A stretch of 64,000 nt of DNA from Woeseiaceae bacterium. Lineage in GTDB: Bacteria > Pseudomonadota > Gammaproteobacteria > Steroidobacterales > Woeseiaceae. A program made the position numbers and the translations under genes. The stretch spans positions 124,001 through 188,000 of the forward strand of contig JAJFKR010000015.1 of the NCBI GenBank assembly GCA_021773095.1, read 5' to 3'. This document shows, piece by piece, positions 44,675-58,245 of this stretch. The stretch's first letter is position 1, and the number at the start of each line of letters is the position of its first letter. The notes beneath the pieces were generated by a model. It worked only from the letters and a program-made list of their open reading frames with translations, was not told the DNA's origin and ran no database searches.

Positions 44675-46075
44675 TTGCGCCCTTTGTTAATCATTACACT
44701 TGCAGGACTGCTCGGTACCTGTTCGAACCCTCCTCCATTGCTGGATCAGGTGCTCGAAACCGGCCAGCTCCGCGTTGTGACACGCGACGCTCCTACGTCA
44801 TATACCATTAGTCCCGACGGTCCGTCCGGGCCGGAATTCGACCTCGCGCAGGCGTTCGCCGATGAGCTGGGTGTTGCGCTGGTTATCGACCCGGTTTTGA
44901 GCGTTTCGGAAATCCTGCCAAAACTGCTATCCGGCGATGCGCACATGGCCGCTGCGGGTTTGTCGATCACCGATACGCGACGCGAGTTTCTCAATTTTGG
45001 CCATCCGTACGAGTCGGTCGACGTTCACATGATTTACAAACTCGGCACCGGCAAACCGCGCTCGATTGAAGACGTTTTCGGCCGCTCGATTGAGGTAATG
45101 GCCAGTGGCAGCCACGTTGACCTGCTGGAGTCGCTGCAAGCCGTTTATCCCGAGCTGACCTGGGTCGAAAATGCGGACATTGGTGGCGCGGAGCTGTTGA
45201 CCAAGGTCGCAATGGGGGAAGTCGACCTAACCGTTTCAGACAGTTCCGACTTCAATATCCAGCGACATTTTTATCCGGATCTGCGCGTCGCGCTCGACCT
45301 GGACATAGGCGATCCGATTGCGTGGGCGTTCCCCAAAGAATCCGGCGACTCACTACTTGCACGAGCCGATGCTTTTTTGATCAGGGCAGATCGAGCCGGC
45401 CTTCTGGCACAGGTTCACGATCGTTATTACGGCTACACGAAGAAATTTGATTACGTCGGCACGCGAAATTTCATCCGCCATTTCGAAAATCGACTGCCTC
45501 GCTATCGGGAGATGTTCGAGAATGCCGGGGCAGAATGGGGTGTGGACTGGCGACTGCTGGCCGCGATTGGCTATCAGGAGTCGCATTGGCGTTCGCAAGC
45601 CGTTTCACCCACCGGTGTTCGCGGCATTATGATGCTGACCCTGGATACTGCCGAATACCTGGGACTGGACGATCGTCTGGATCCAGAAAGCAGTATTTTT
45701 GGTGGCGCTCGCTACTATGCGCGGCAGACGGAGCGAGTCGCCGACACAGTCGCCGAACCGGATCGTACGTGGATGGCACTGGCAGCGTATAACGTGGGTT
45801 TTAATCACATAAAAGACGCCCGCACGCTCGTCGAATGGGACGGTGGCGATCCTGATACGTGGATCGATATGAGTGATGCGCTGCCGTTGCTGTCGCAACG
45901 CAAGTGGTATTCGCAGCTGCCTTTTGGTTATGCGAGAGGCTGGGAGCCCGTCCTTTATGTCAACAATATTCGTGCGTACTACAACATACTGAAGTGGCTG
46001 ACCGAGAAAGAGTATGCCGAACGAGCCGTTGAAACCGATTCCACCGATGCAGTCGCCACCACTCCGGAAGTCTAG
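44675..46075 (+). CDS. mltF: Membrane-bound lytic murein transglycosylase F
   Basis: MltF cuts peptidoglycan glycan strands to 1,6-anhydro ends at the outer membrane. 466 residues: N-terminal solute-binding-like domain (QLRVVTRDAPTSYTISPDG to about 260) and C-terminal lysozyme-like SLT domain with the catalytic Glu in IGYQESHWRSQAVSPTGVRG and the ALAAYNVGFNHIKDAR segment. TTG start with GGAG ten bases before it. The lipobox is LGTC, a weak match (Thr at -1). Convergent 4-base overlap with tadA. Confidence 0.93.
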   Translation: MRPLLIITLAGLLGTCSNPPPLLDQVLETGQLRVVTRDAPTSYTISPDGPSGPEFDLAQAFADELGVALVIDPVLSVSEILPKLLSGDAHMAAAGLSITDTRREFLNFGHPYESVDVHMIYKLGTGKPRSIEDVFGRSIEVMASGSHVDLLESLQAVYPELTWVENADIGGAELLTKVAMGEVDLTVSDSSDFNIQRHFYPDLRVALDLDIGDPIAWAFPKESGDSLLARADAFLIRADRAGLLAQVHDRYYGYTKKFDYVGTRNFIRHFENRLPRYREMFENAGAEWGVDWRLLAAIGYQESHWRSQAVSPTGVRGIMMLTLDTAEYLGLDDRLDPESSIFGGARYYARQTERVADTVAEPDRTWMALAAYNVGFNHIKDARTLVEWDGGDPDTWIDMSDALPLLSQRKWYSQLPFGYARGWEPVLYVNNIRAYYNILKWLTEKEYAERAVETDSTDAVATTPEV

Positions 46076-46539
46076 CGTCGCGCCTCGAAAAATTGTTGCA
46101 ACAATCTCGAACATTCATCCGCGAGCAGTCCGCCATTGATCTCGAATCGATGGTTTAGCGCACGCGAATCAGACAAATCGGTCGCACTGCCCAGCGCCCC
46201 TGCCTTCTTGTCGTAGGCGCCGAAAACAACCCGTGTCAATCGAGCCTGAACGATCGCGCCCGTACACATAACACAAGGTTCCAGCGTCACGAAAAGCGTG
46301 CCACCCGTCAGCCTGTGATTGCCCTGATTAGCACCAGCCCCACGCAAGGCGATGATCTCGGCATGGGCACAGGGATCCAATTGTGCAACCGAACAATTGC
46401 GCCCGGTCGCAATGACTTCGCCGTTTACAACAACGGCAGCGCCGACCGGAACTTCGCCCTCGTCCGCCGCCCGCTCAGCCTCGGCAAGGGCCGCACGCAT
46501 ACCGTCGATATCCTGTTGCGGCCAATCGGAATTTTTCAT
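46072..46539 (-). CDS. tadA: tRNA-specific adenosine deaminase
   Basis: TadA converts A34 of tRNA-Arg(ACG) to inosine; it is essential in most bacteria. 155 residues with zinc site His59 and catalytic Glu61 (AHAEIIAL) and Cys89/Cys92 (LEPCVMCTGAI). N-terminal AALAEAERAADEGEVPVGAA is typical. It ends against mltF, and follows a membrane protein gene by one base. Confidence 0.97.
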   Translation of the reverse strand: MKNSDWPQQDIDGMRAALAEAERAADEGEVPVGAAVVVNGEVIATGRNCSVAQLDPCAHAEIIALRGAGANQGNHRLTGGTLFVTLEPCVMCTGAIVQARLTRVVFGAYDKKAGALGSATDLSDSRALNHRFEINGGLLADECSRLLQQFFEARR

Positions 46540-46540
46540 T

Positions 46541-47023
46541 CTAGGGCTGCTTGCGTAACCACTTTATTTGAAAACCCAGTCCAACGACGTACGTGACCAG
46601 AAAAGCCAGGTAAAACCCGCGCAGCAGTGGATCTTCCGGACTGGTGGCGATCGGCGAACCGACCGGCAAGCGCATTAAACCGTCGGTAATCGCCGGGATC
46701 ATATGAAACAAGAACGTTGCTGAATAACTGGCTGCCTGAATGTAGCGCGAACCACCGCCAAACAAACCGGTCTTCTCGGCGACACCGCCAACCAGCACAG
46801 CAAGAAGTGTTAATACAGCTAGGGCATGCGCAATACCGAATCCACCGTGCTTATAAATACCCAGGGCCGATAGCGCGGCAATCAATGTACAAATCAGATA
46901 GATTTTTCCTGTGAGCTGATGAGACTGGATTACCTTGAATCTCACCAGGGAATAAACCCCCGTCAGTATGGCAAGCAGCCCTATTACGGTATGAAACCAA
47001 CCTATCAATGTAATTTCCGGCAT
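46541..47023 (-). CDS. Uncharacterised membrane protein (DUF2306-like)
   Basis: A 160-residue protein with four to five membrane helices (about 4-26, 39-57, 63-83, 93-112, 134-152). A histidine in the first helix (WFHTVIGLLAILTGVYSLVR) and HQLTGKIYL fit DUF2306-like small membrane proteins. It lies 21 bases after guaA and one base before tadA on the same strand. Function unknown. Confidence 0.7.
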   Translation of the reverse strand: MPEITLIGWFHTVIGLLAILTGVYSLVRFKVIQSHQLTGKIYLICTLIAALSALGIYKHGGFGIAHALAVLTLLAVLVGGVAEKTGLFGGGSRYIQAASYSATFLFHMIPAITDGLMRLPVGSPIATSPEDPLLRGFYLAFLVTYVVGLGFQIKWLRKQP

Positions 47024-47044
47024 CTCGAACCTCGCAAGTTTTTG

Positions 47045-48610
47045 TTATTCCCACTCGATGGTCGCGGGCGGCTTACCACTAATATCGTAAGTTACGCGCG
47101 AGATACCATCAATCTCATTAATTATTCTGAGTGATACATGTTCCAGAAACTCATAGGGTAGTCGAGCCCAGCGCGCGGTCATGAAATCGACCGTCTCGAC
47201 GGCACGCAATGCCACAACGTAGTCGTATTTACGGCCATCGCCCATCACACCAACTGATTTCACGGGCAAAAATACCACAAACGCCTGGCTGGTCTTATCG
47301 TATAGATCCTGCTTGCGAAGCTCGTCGATGAAAATGTCGTCGGCCAACTGTAACAGCGCGACGTATTCAGGCTTAACCTCACCTAGGATTCGCACGCCCA
47401 GCCCCGGCCCTGGAAACGGGTGCCGCATGACCATATTGCGAGGCAAGCCCAGTTCCAGCCCGATGCGGCGAACTTCGTCCTTGAATAACTCTCGCAAAGG
47501 CTCGACGAGTGACATACGCATGTGCTCGGGAAGTCCGCCAACATTGTGATGCGACTTAATGACCTGTGCTTTGCCCGTCTTCGCGCCAGCCGATTCGATA
47601 ACATCCGGGTAAATCGTTCCCTGAGCCAGCCACTCGATGCCATCGAGCTTGCGCGCCTCCTCATCGAATACTTCGATAAACTGACCGCCAATGATCTTGC
47701 GTTTTTCCTCGGGGTCAGTGACGCCCTCCAAGGCACTAAAATAACGTTCGGCGGCGTTGACCCGAATGACATTGACACCCAAGTGTTCGGCAAACAGCGC
47801 CATGACCTGGTCACCCTCGTTGTAACGCAGCAGACCGTGATCGACAAAAACGCAGACCAGCTGGTCGCCGATCGCTTCGTGCAGTAATGCCGCCACGACC
47901 GAGGAATCGACGCCGCCGGATAATCCGAGCAGGACTTTGCCGTCACCGATCTGTGCACGGGCGTTATCGATAGCATCCGAGACGATATTTCCGGCAGTCC
48001 AGTCACCAGGGCAGCCACAGATATCACGCACGAAGCGTCTCAGGATTTCCTGGCCTTGCAGCGTGTGCGTGACCTCGGGATGAAATTGCACGCCGTAGAA
48101 ATGCCGCGCTGGATCTTCCATCGCGGCAAGTGGCGAATTCTTGCTGCTGGCCGTCGCCTTGAAGCCCGGCGGAATCGACCCGACGCGGTCACCGTGGCTC
48201 ATCCAGACTTTCAGAAGCGGCTCGTCATCCGAGTCGCTCAGGTCACCAAACAGGCTGGAGTCGCCCGGCTGAATTTCGGCATAGCCAAACTCGCGATGTG
48301 ATGATGCCTCAACCTTTCCACCCAGTTCGGCCGCCATGGTCTGCATGCCGTAGCAAATACCGAGTACCGGGACTCCGAGATCGAATACCGCATGCGAAAC
48401 CCGGGGCGGGACATCGAGGTTGACCGATTCCGGACTGCCCGAGAGGATAACGCCATCCGGAGCGTAGGCCCGGATTTTATCGTCAGTCATGTCCCAGGGG
48501 TGAATTTCGGAGTAAACACCCGCCTCGCGAACGCGGCGGGCGATTAGTTGCGTGTACTGGCTGCCGAAATCGAGTATCAGCAGCCGATGGGCATGAATAT
48601 CCGGATGCAT
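47045..48610 (-). CDS. guaA: GMP synthase (glutamine-hydrolysing)
   Basis: GuaA aminates XMP to GMP. 521 residues: class I amidotransferase with Cys86 ([12 protein letters not shown]), the ATP-pyrophosphatase P-loop [14 protein letters not shown] and the C-terminal dimerisation domain ending [10 protein letters not shown]. It lies 8 bases after guaB, the usual operon. Confidence 0.98.
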   Translation of the reverse strand: MHPDIHAHRLLILDFGSQYTQLIARRVREAGVYSEIHPWDMTDDKIRAYAPDGVILSGSPESVNLDVPPRVSHAVFDLGVPVLGICYGMQTMAAELGGKVEASSHREFGYAEIQPGDSSLFGDLSDSDDEPLLKVWMSHGDRVGSIPPGFKATASSKNSPLAAMEDPARHFYGVQFHPEVTHTLQGQEILRRFVRDICGCPGDWTAGNIVSDAIDNARAQIGDGKVLLGLSGGVDSSVVAALLHEAIGDQLVCVFVDHGLLRYNEGDQVMALFAEHLGVNVIRVNAAERYFSALEGVTDPEEKRKIIGGQFIEVFDEEARKLDGIEWLAQGTIYPDVIESAGAKTGKAQVIKSHHNVGGLPEHMRMSLVEPLRELFKDEVRRIGLELGLPRNMVMRHPFPGPGLGVRILGEVKPEYVALLQLADDIFIDELRKQDLYDKTSQAFVVFLPVKSVGVMGDGRKYDYVVALRAVETVDFMTARWARLPYEFLEHVSLRIINEIDGISRVTYDISGKPPATIEWE

Positions 48611-48618
48611 TTGAAGTT

Positions 48619-51541
<2,923 letters not shown>

Positions 51542-51549
<8 letters not shown>

Positions 51550-52342
51550 CCGTTGTATTGCCTTCGCGGCCCTGCTCTGCCTGACCACATTTGCTGCAGC
51601 GACCGAGCAGTCGCTGCGACCGGGAGGAATCGCCATCGTCGAGATTGGTGCTGCCCAGGATGCGGCTCCCAGTGCATCACTAAATGGCAAGAAGGTTCTG
51701 GTTCTGCGTCGCGATGAACATTGGTACGCCGTTGTCGGCATACCACTCAGGACGAACCCGGGTGAGCTGACGATTCTCACGGGCGATGAGCAGAAAATCA
51801 TTAACGTCGGTGCACACAAGTACCGCGAGCAACACCTGACTATCAAGAATAAATCTCAGGTTAATCCCGATCAGAAACAACTGGATCGAATATTCGGTGA
51901 ACGCAAAATAATCGATGCGGCTCTCAATAACTTCCGCAGCGTTTTACTCGATGACGTTTCATTGTCGGCACCGGTTGCAGGCGCACACAGCTCAAGCTTT
52001 GGTTCGCGACGCTTTTTTAATGAGCAGCCGCGTTCACCGCACTCAGGTATGGATATCGCCGCTAACACCGGTACGCCAATTACTGCAGCGCGTAACGGCA
52101 TCATCGCGGCTACAGGCAACTACTTTTTCAATGGCAACACCGTCATCGTCGACCACGGTCAGGGATTCGTAACGATGTACTGTCACTTGAGCGAAACCGC
52201 AGTCAGCGAAGGACAACACGTCACCTCCGGCGAAATTCTCGGTGCGGTAGGGGCAACAGGCCGAGTAACAGGCCCGCACCTCCACTTCGGAACCTACCTG
52301 AACGGCACAGCAGTCGATCCCGCAATCTTCCTGGACCCGTAG
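51542..52342 (+). CDS. Exported M23 (LytM) peptidase
   Basis: A 266-residue secreted zinc endopeptidase-like protein. ATG 51542 overlaps the xseA end by 8 bases and gives a signal peptide (MTNRCIAFAALLCLTTFAAA); a longer frame upstream is only xseA antisense-frame noise. Zinc residues of the LytM fold: PHSGMDIAANTGTPI and GPHLHFGTYLNG. Probably cleaves peptidoglycan cross-bridges or acts as a regulator. Stop TAG formed by the REP foot (52340-52342). Confidence 0.92.
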
Positions 52343-52503
52343 GAGCGCGCCCTGCGCGCGACCTAACTACAAAGGTCACAAGCGGTGGTCGAGATACTGT
52401 TTACAGGAAATAAAGCGGACCGAAGGGAGCCATTCCAGTAAACAGTATCTCGACCGACGCGTGCGATGATCGTCACGAGGTCGCGCGCAGGGCGCGCTCC
52501 TAC
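52339..52503. repeat. REP pair with GTAG feet and a nested insertion
   Basis: Arms 52339-52363 and 52479-52503 are perfect 25-base inverted copies (GTAGGAGCGCGCCCTGCGCG and on). Compared with the pair at 7461-7544 the centre is the same on both sides (TAACTACAA..TCACAAGCGG on the left, TCACGAGG on the right) but has 81 extra bases. The TAG of the left foot ends the M23 gene; the right foot ends six bases before the TAA of metX. Confidence 0.93.
52387..52455. repeat. Inner 18-bp inverted repeat of the nested insertion
   Basis: GGTCGAGATACTGTTTAC (52387-52404) and its exact complement (52438-52455) with a 33-base loop. It lies within the extra 81 bases (52392-52472) and is flanked by TCG on both sides, which might be a 3-base target duplication. 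Confidence 0.88.
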
Positions 52504-52509
52504 GGTTGT

Positions 52510-53613
52510 TTATTTGCAGCTTTCGAAGAACTTGCAGATGACCGGTCGAAACGCGTCCATATCGACCAGGAACGAGTCGTGCCCGCGGATACAATCGAGT
52601 TCTGCCAGGTGAGTATCGCTGCAGACTGATGAAATACCCTCGGCGAGTTCGCGCTGCTGTTCTATCGGAAAAAGAATATCGGTCTCGACGCCGATGATGA
52701 GCGCCTGATCCAACTTGAGCCGCTTGAATCCTGCGGCCAGTGAGCCACCGTGTTCCGCAAGATCGAACAGGTCCGATGCATGCGACAGATATAAATAGCA
52801 GTTGGGATCAAATGCACCACTGAATTTGTTGGCGACATTTTCAAGATAGGACTCTACTGCGAATTCCGACACGAATTGATCTTCAATGCGCGCATGATCT
52901 GTCGATCGTTCCCGCCCGAACCGCTGCGCCCACTCCTGAGCGGAACGGTACGTAATCATGCCCAGCTTGCGTGCCAGGCGTTGCCCTGCGGTGGGCGGAT
53001 CGCCCTCGTCATAATTACCTTTTGCCCATTTTGGATCGGAGCGAATCATTTCCCGTTGCAAGGAGCGCACCGCTATCGAAAAAGGCAATGCCCGCGCGGC
53101 CGAAGAGATCGAAACAAAACGTTGCACGGCGTCGGCATGACGCACGCAAAATGCGAGTCCGCTCATACCGCCCATCGAGCAACCCACCACCGTGTGTAGA
53201 CTACTGATTCCGAAAAGACCGTCGACAACGAGGAACGCAGAATCTGCAACATCTTCAAGCGTCAGGACCGGAAACGTCAGGCGATAGCGTTCACCGGTAT
53301 CCGGATTGATCGATGCGGGCCCGGTGCTCCCGAAGCAGCTCCCCAGAGAATTCACCGAGATCACGAAGAATTTGTCGGTGTCGATCGGTAACCCGGAACC
53401 GATCATGTCTTCCCACCAACCGGCCGACATATCGTCCTCTGATGATGCCGCGTGTGCTGAGGGAGACAGGCCGCCGAATATCAGCACCGCATTGTCCTTA
53501 GCCGGATTCAGTTCACCCCAGGTCTCATAGGCCAGCGTTGGCGACTGCAAGTGCCCCGCCCGGTGCATGCGGAAGTCTCCTTCAAACGTATAGGTCTTTC
53601 GAGCAGAACTCAT
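52510..53613 (-). CDS. metX: Homoserine O-acyltransferase (MetX family)
   Basis: An alpha/beta-hydrolase acyltransferase of 367 residues. It acylates homoserine (first step to methionine); some relatives use serine and succinyl-CoA. Nucleophile Ser146 in [11 protein letters not shown], oxyanion segment [17 protein letters not shown], Asp in GVETDILFP and His in RGHDSFL are present. The choice between acetyl and succinyl donors cannot be made by eye. ATG 53613 overlaps the der stop (ATGA), so it is co-transcribed with der. Confidence 0.9.
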   Translation of the reverse strand: MSSARKTYTFEGDFRMHRAGHLQSPTLAYETWGELNPAKDNAVLIFGGLSPSAHAASSEDDMSAGWWEDMIGSGLPIDTDKFFVISVNSLGSCFGSTGPASINPDTGERYRLTFPVLTLEDVADSAFLVVDGLFGISSLHTVVGCSMGGMSGLAFCVRHADAVQRFVSISSAARALPFSIAVRSLQREMIRSDPKWAKGNYDEGDPPTAGQRLARKLGMITYRSAQEWAQRFGRERSTDHARIEDQFVSEFAVESYLENVANKFSGAFDPNCYLYLSHASDLFDLAEHGGSLAAGFKRLKLDQALIIGVETDILFPIEQQRELAEGISSVCSDTHLAELDCIRGHDSFLVDMDAFRPVICKFFESCK

Positions 53614-55010
53614 TTTTTGACCCTTTTCATCAGGCGTTTGCGCTTGCGCTCCTGCCGCGGCGTCAAAGTGTTGCGCCGCCCTTCGTACGGGTTTTTGCCC
53701 TTTTTGAAGGCCAGGCGTACCGGCGTACCTTTGAGTTTAAACGCTTTTCTGAAGCGATTGATCAGATAGCGTCGATACGCCTCCGGCAAACGGTCTGTTT
53801 GATTGCCATGGATGACAATGACCGGGGGGTTTCGACCCCCCTGATGTGCGTAACGAAGCTTGATTCGCCGACCACGAACTAATGGCGTCGGGTGCGCCAT
53901 AACGGCGGCTTCGAGTTCGTTAGTAAGTTCCGTCGTCGACATATCGCGCATTGCGGCTTTGTAAGCGCGTTCGACGGCCGGCAACAGATCGCCCACAGCC
54001 GTGCCGTGCAAGGCAGAAATCGTAATCCTCTCAGCGAAATCAAGGAATGGCAGACGCCGTTCGAGGTCGTCGCGAACTTTCTTGCGTTTGTCGGCTGACA
54101 AGCCGTCCCACTTGTTCGTAACCACGACGAGGGCGCGGCCACGCTCCATGACGAGTCCGAGCAGGCTGACGTCCTGTTCCGTGACACCCTCCTGCGCGTC
54201 CAGCACTGAAATAACCACCTCAGCCTGTTCGATGGCCTGCAGGGCTTTGACGATACTGAATTTCTCGATCGTTTCATGCACGCGCGCCTTGCGACGAATA
54301 CCCGCCGTATCAATCAATACGTATTTTCGATCGCTGCGCTCAAACGGTACGGCTACGCTATCGCGTGTCGTGCCCGGCTGATCGAAGACGACCAGACGGT
54401 CCTCGCCGATGATTCGATTGATCAGTGTCGACTTTCCAACATTCGGCCGTCCAACGACAGCAATACGCAGTTCGCGTTCTTCATCGTCTGCGTCACCGGC
54501 TTCTTCCTCTGCTTCCTCGATGACGAAACCACTAAGGAGATCGTCCATGAGAGCGCCGATACGGTCACCGTGGGCCGCCGATATGGCAATGGGCTCACCG
54601 AGTCCAAGCGCATGGAACTCGCTGTTGGCGATTGCCTCATCGAGTCCTTCCGCCTTGTTGACCGCAAGCCAGGTCTGCTTTGCGTGGCGACGCGCAAGTT
54701 CTGCGACGTGTTCGTCCGCGGCCGTGAGGCCGCTGCGGCCGTCAACCATGATAACGGCGACATCCGCTTCCCGGAGCGCACGAATGGTCTGATCAACCAT
54801 CGCTTCTTCGATGCCTTCTTCGCCGCCGGCGACACCACCGGTGTCAATAACCAGATAGGGAACCGGCCCCAGTTTGCCGAATCCGTATTTACGATCGCGA
54901 GTCAAACCCGGGTAGTCTGCGACGAGTGCGTCGCGCGAGCGCGTTAGCCGGTTAAATAAAGTGGACTTGCCAACATTGGGTCGGCCGATCAGAGCGATGA
55001 CAGGAAGCAT
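53610..55010 (-). CDS. der: Ribosome-associated GTPase Der (EngA)
   Basis: Der has two tandem GTPase domains and a KH-like domain and is needed for 50S assembly. 466 residues. First domain: [20 protein letters not shown]; second: [27 protein letters not shown]-terminal basic end [15 protein letters not shown]. Usual place next to bamB. Confidence 0.97.
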   Translation of the reverse strand: MLPVIALIGRPNVGKSTLFNRLTRSRDALVADYPGLTRDRKYGFGKLGPVPYLVIDTGGVAGGEEGIEEAMVDQTIRALREADVAVIMVDGRSGLTAADEHVAELARRHAKQTWLAVNKAEGLDEAIANSEFHALGLGEPIAISAAHGDRIGALMDDLLSGFVIEEAEEEAGDADDEERELRIAVVGRPNVGKSTLINRIIGEDRLVVFDQPGTTRDSVAVPFERSDRKYVLIDTAGIRRKARVHETIEKFSIVKALQAIEQAEVVISVLDAQEGVTEQDVSLLGLVMERGRALVVVTNKWDGLSADKRKKVRDDLERRLPFLDFAERITISALHGTAVGDLLPAVERAYKAAMRDMSTTELTNELEAAVMAHPTPLVRGRRIKLRYAHQGGRNPPVIVIHGNQTDRLPEAYRRYLINRFRKAFKLKGTPVRLAFKKGKNPYEGRRNTLTPRQERKRKRLMKRVKK

Positions 55011-55035
55011 GAATAAGCACCTTTACCGCGTCCGG

Positions 55036-56241
55036 TCAGGACTCGTCAGCAGATTCCGCGGCGTCGGGTTTTCGTCGCTTCGAGCGATCCTGCACAATCT
55101 CGAAGGCCGCCACCGAGCCATTATCGCTTTGCACATAGAGACGATTTGCAATAACCAGTGGCGCGCTACTGATCGCCTGGCTGCCGTGCCGAAGCCTCGC
55201 TACGGGTTTACCGTCGATGCTGCTAAAAAAATGCAAATAGCCTTCAAAATCACCAACCACGACCGCCGTGTGAAAAGGAATCGGTAATGTCGGGTCTCGC
55301 CGCAGCAAATCGTCGTTACGCCAGGTCTCTGCACCGTTGGTCCGTAACAGCGAGATGACTTCACCATTGTCGCGAGTCGTATAGACACTGTTCCAGTCAG
55401 CGGCCATGCCAACGTGAGACGATATCTCTCGCGACCACAATACCTGGCCGGACTCGACAGCGAGGGATGCAATGCGTCCCTGATAGCCGGCCGCATAGAC
55501 ATCCTGGCCGACTACAGCAATTGCGCCATCAATATCGGACAATCGATCAAGATCTGAGCGACCGGTTGGCAATGACAACATTGAGTCCCACTCGATATCG
55601 CCTGTGTCCAGGTTCACTGCAACCAATTGTCCATTGTCGAACCCGGCGATCACCGATGATCCAACGGACATCGGTGACGACGCGCCCCGCATCGTCAAGA
55701 CCGGTGTTTTTTGCTCGATTGCCCAACGCTGCCTGCCGTCAAATTTTGCATAGGCCACCAGGCGATTGTCGATGGTTTGAACGACGACTGAATCACCCTT
55801 GACCAAAGGTTGCGCGAGCGTCTCACCGCCCACAAAAGAACGCCATTGCTCGTCACCGGAACTCGTCTCGAGTACGACGACATAACCGTCTTTCGAAGCG
55901 ACCGCTACGACGCCTTCGCCAACGCCTGGACCCGCCGAAAGCTCGACATCCAGATCTGTCTTCCAACGCTGTTTACCGGAATTCGGGTCTATTGCTACAA
56001 CTTTTCCATCCTGGCTGGCAGCGTAGATCAGATTGCCATCCCCGGCCGGCCGCAAACCAACCAGCAGAAACTCGGAATCACCTCCTACTTTGGTGCTCCA
56101 AAGACGCTTTACATTCAAAGTGTCCTTGAACTTGACCAGCTTTTTGGGTTGGAGTTCTTCTTCCTTGTCACCAAACAGCCCGCAGGACGCCAGCACCAAC
56201 GTCAATGCGATTAACCCTGACAGTCGCCAAACCTTATTCAC
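55036..56241 (-). CDS. bamB: Outer membrane assembly lipoprotein BamB
   Basis: BamB is an eight-bladed beta-propeller lipoprotein of the BAM complex that inserts outer-membrane proteins. 401 residues with lipobox LVLASC near residue 20 and repeats such as VVAIDPNSGKQRW, VVVLETSSGDEQW and VAVNLDTGDIEW. ATG overlaps the yfgM stop by 4 bases. Confidence 0.95.
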   Translation of the reverse strand: MNKVWRLSGLIALTLVLASCGLFGDKEEELQPKKLVKFKDTLNVKRLWSTKVGGDSEFLLVGLRPAGDGNLIYAASQDGKVVAIDPNSGKQRWKTDLDVELSAGPGVGEGVVAVASKDGYVVVLETSSGDEQWRSFVGGETLAQPLVKGDSVVVQTIDNRLVAYAKFDGRQRWAIEQKTPVLTMRGASSPMSVGSSVIAGFDNGQLVAVNLDTGDIEWDSMLSLPTGRSDLDRLSDIDGAIAVVGQDVYAAGYQGRIASLAVESGQVLWSREISSHVGMAADWNSVYTTRDNGEVISLLRTNGAETWRNDDLLRRDPTLPIPFHTAVVVGDFEGYLHFFSSIDGKPVARLRHGSQAISSAPLVIANRLYVQSDNGSVAAFEIVQDRSKRRKPDAAESADES

Positions 56242-56963
56242 TCATCTTCCTCAGAACCCGACTCTTCTGATTCGACCTCTGCCGCAGGAGCAGGTTCATC
56301 GGCTTCGGGCTCGCTGTCGGATACAGGCTCAATCTCAGGAAGATCCAGCGACTTCCACTGCACGAGCTGCTGATCAACGGTGCCTTGAGATAGTGGGTCC
56401 AGCAGGACTTTTTGATAGGCATCCTGAGCTTCGGCAATTCGACCCAACGCGGTGTACGCGTCTCCGAGCACCTCACCGTAGGCCGCTGCAAATGCAGTGG
56501 ATTCTTCACCCGCCAGCAAGTCCAGGACTTCCTGTGCCTTGTCCTGATATAGGTAGATCCGTGCCAGACGCAATCGAGCGACGTGTTTCAGCTCGCTGTC
56601 AGTGTCGCCGTCGACCACTGCAAGCAATGCGTTTGCCGCATCCTGGTCACGATTTTTGTCCATGTAGAGACGCGCCATCGCCAGACCCGCTTGCCCGACA
56701 TAGGTGGTACCACCGTAAGCCGTCGCAATTTCATCAGCCACAGCTTCTGCTTCCTCAAGCTTGCCGTCCACTACGTGCACGATGAGCGCCTCGTACGCAG
56801 TTGAAGCGTCGAGTTGCGCCTGCAATTGGGTATTTTGGTAATAGTTAATACCAAATAGCAGAGCCGCACCCATGACAATACCGCCAATAACGAATGCGCC
56901 ATTCTGCGACCACCAGGCCCGCATTTGATCAATTTGTTCTTTTTCTGAAAGTAATTCGTCCAC
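56238..56963 (-). CDS. yfgM: YfgM-family tetratricopeptide protein (SecYEG ancillary)
   Basis: A 241-residue inner-membrane protein with one N-terminal helix (about residues 24-42) and TPR repeats in the periplasm; in E. coli YfgM binds PpiD and the translocon. Starts MDELLSEKEQIDQMRAWWSQ and has an acidic C-terminus (PEADEPAPAAEVESEESG) longer than usual. Between hisS and bamB as in E. coli. Confidence 0.9.
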   Translation of the reverse strand: MDELLSEKEQIDQMRAWWSQNGAFVIGGIVMGAALLFGINYYQNTQLQAQLDASTAYEALIVHVVDGKLEEAEAVADEIATAYGGTTYVGQAGLAMARLYMDKNRDQDAANALLAVVDGDTDSELKHVARLRLARIYLYQDKAQEVLDLLAGEESTAFAAAYGEVLGDAYTALGRIAEAQDAYQKVLLDPLSQGTVDQQLVQWKSLDLPEIEPVSDSEPEADEPAPAAEVESEESGSEEDE

Positions 56964-56973
56964 AAAACTGCCT

Positions 56974-58245
56974 TTAACGTAATTTCATTGCCAGCGTTGC
57001 CGCCAGCTCGTTCCGCGCAACACTGGTCTGTTCATCAGTGCTGCGCAATGGTTTGATACCAACACTACTATCGGCGAGCTCCTGCTCACCCAAAATCAAC
57101 GCAAAATCAGCGCCACTCTTATCAGCGCGTTTCATTTGCGACTTGAAACTGCCGCCCCCCAGGTTGAGTTCAACCCGAATATCCGCAATGCTGTCACGAA
57201 GCTCTTCCGCCAGTACGAAAGCCTGTTCCAGCGTACCATCGCCAAGCGCCGCGATATAAATATCCGCATCGGGAGCTGGCGCTTGACCTCCGCACGCCTC
57301 GTACAGCGCCACAAATCGCTCAATGCCCATCGCCCAACCGATAGCCGGTGTCGCGCGACCGCCCAGTTTTTCGACCAGCCCGTCGTAGCGACCACCGGAA
57401 CAGACAGCACCTTGCGAACCCAGCGCATCGGTAACCCACTCGAATACCGTCCTCGAGTAATAATCGAGCCCGCGCACGAGCCGTTGATTCACGCTATAGC
57501 TCACCCCCGCAGCATCAAGCAAAGCCCTCAAGCCCGCAAAATGTGCGGCCGACTCCTCATCCAGATAGTCCAGCATGACTGGCGCGGCATCAACAATCGC
57601 CTGCATGTCCGGATTCTTGCTGTCGAGGATTCTGAGCGGATTCTGCTCGAGGCGGCGAATACTATCCTCATCGAGCTGATTTTTCACGCCTGAAAAATAC
57701 TCAATCAGTGCCTGCCGGTAGGAGACCCTCGCATCCGGCGTGCCCAGTGAATTGATTTCGAGGGCGATTTTCGAAATTCCGAGGCGCTGCCACAAGCGTG
57801 AACTCATGATAATCAGCTCGGCGTCGACGTCAGGACCGTCGTAGCCAACGGCCTCGACGTCAAACTGGTAAAACTGACGGTAGCGACCCTGCTGCGGTTT
57901 TTCGTAGCGGAACATCGGTCCGGAGGTCCACAATTTTTGCTTTTGATTGTGAAACAACCCGTTGCTCATGCCCGCCCGAACCATCCCGGCAGTTGCCTCA
58001 GGCCGCAGTGTCAGGCTCTCTCCATTGCGGTCCGAAAATGTGTACATCTCCTTCTCGACAATGTCGGTGACTTCACCGATAGAGCGCTTGAAAAGCTCTG
58101 TGTGCTCCAGCAATGGCAGTCGAATCTCGGAATAGCCGTACGAATGCACGATCTCCTGTACGACTGATTCCAGATACCGCCAGGTACCCGAGACGTCGGG
58201 CAGGATATCGTTCATCCCGCGAATAGCTCTTGGTTTAGTACTCAT
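56974..58245 (-). CDS. hisS: Histidine-tRNA ligase
   Basis: Class II aminoacyl-tRNA synthetase, 423 residues. Motif 2 region [15 protein letters not shown], histidine motif [23 protein letters not shown] and motif 3 [12 protein letters not shown]. Its ATG overlaps the rodZ end (ATGA). ispG, often between rodZ and hisS, is absent. Confidence 0.98.
   Translation of the reverse strand: MSTKPRAIRGMNDILPDVSGTWRYLESVVQEIVHSYGYSEIRLPLLEHTELFKRSIGEVTDIVEKEMYTFSDRNGESLTLRPEATAGMVRAGMSNGLFHNQKQKLWTSGPMFRYEKPQQGRYRQFYQFDVEAVGYDGPDVDAELIIMSSRLWQRLGISKIALEINSLGTPDARVSYRQALIEYFSGVKNQLDEDSIRRLEQNPLRILDSKNPDMQAIVDAAPVMLDYLDEESAAHFAGLRALLDAAGVSYSVNQRLVRGLDYYSRTVFEWVTDALGSQGAVCSGGRYDGLVEKLGGRATPAIGWAMGIERFVALYEACGGQAPAPDADIYIAALGDGTLEQAFVLAEELRDSIADIRVELNLGGGSFKSQMKRADKSGADFALILGEQELADSSVGIKPLRSTDEQTSVARNELAATLAMKLR

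Noticed and set aside
44780-44800. REP-like bases GACGCTCCTACG in mltF
   Set aside because: Inside a well-conserved coding region with no paired arm; considered chance.
52510-53613. SAM riboswitch for metX
   Set aside because: metX starts inside the end of der with no leader, so there is no room for one.
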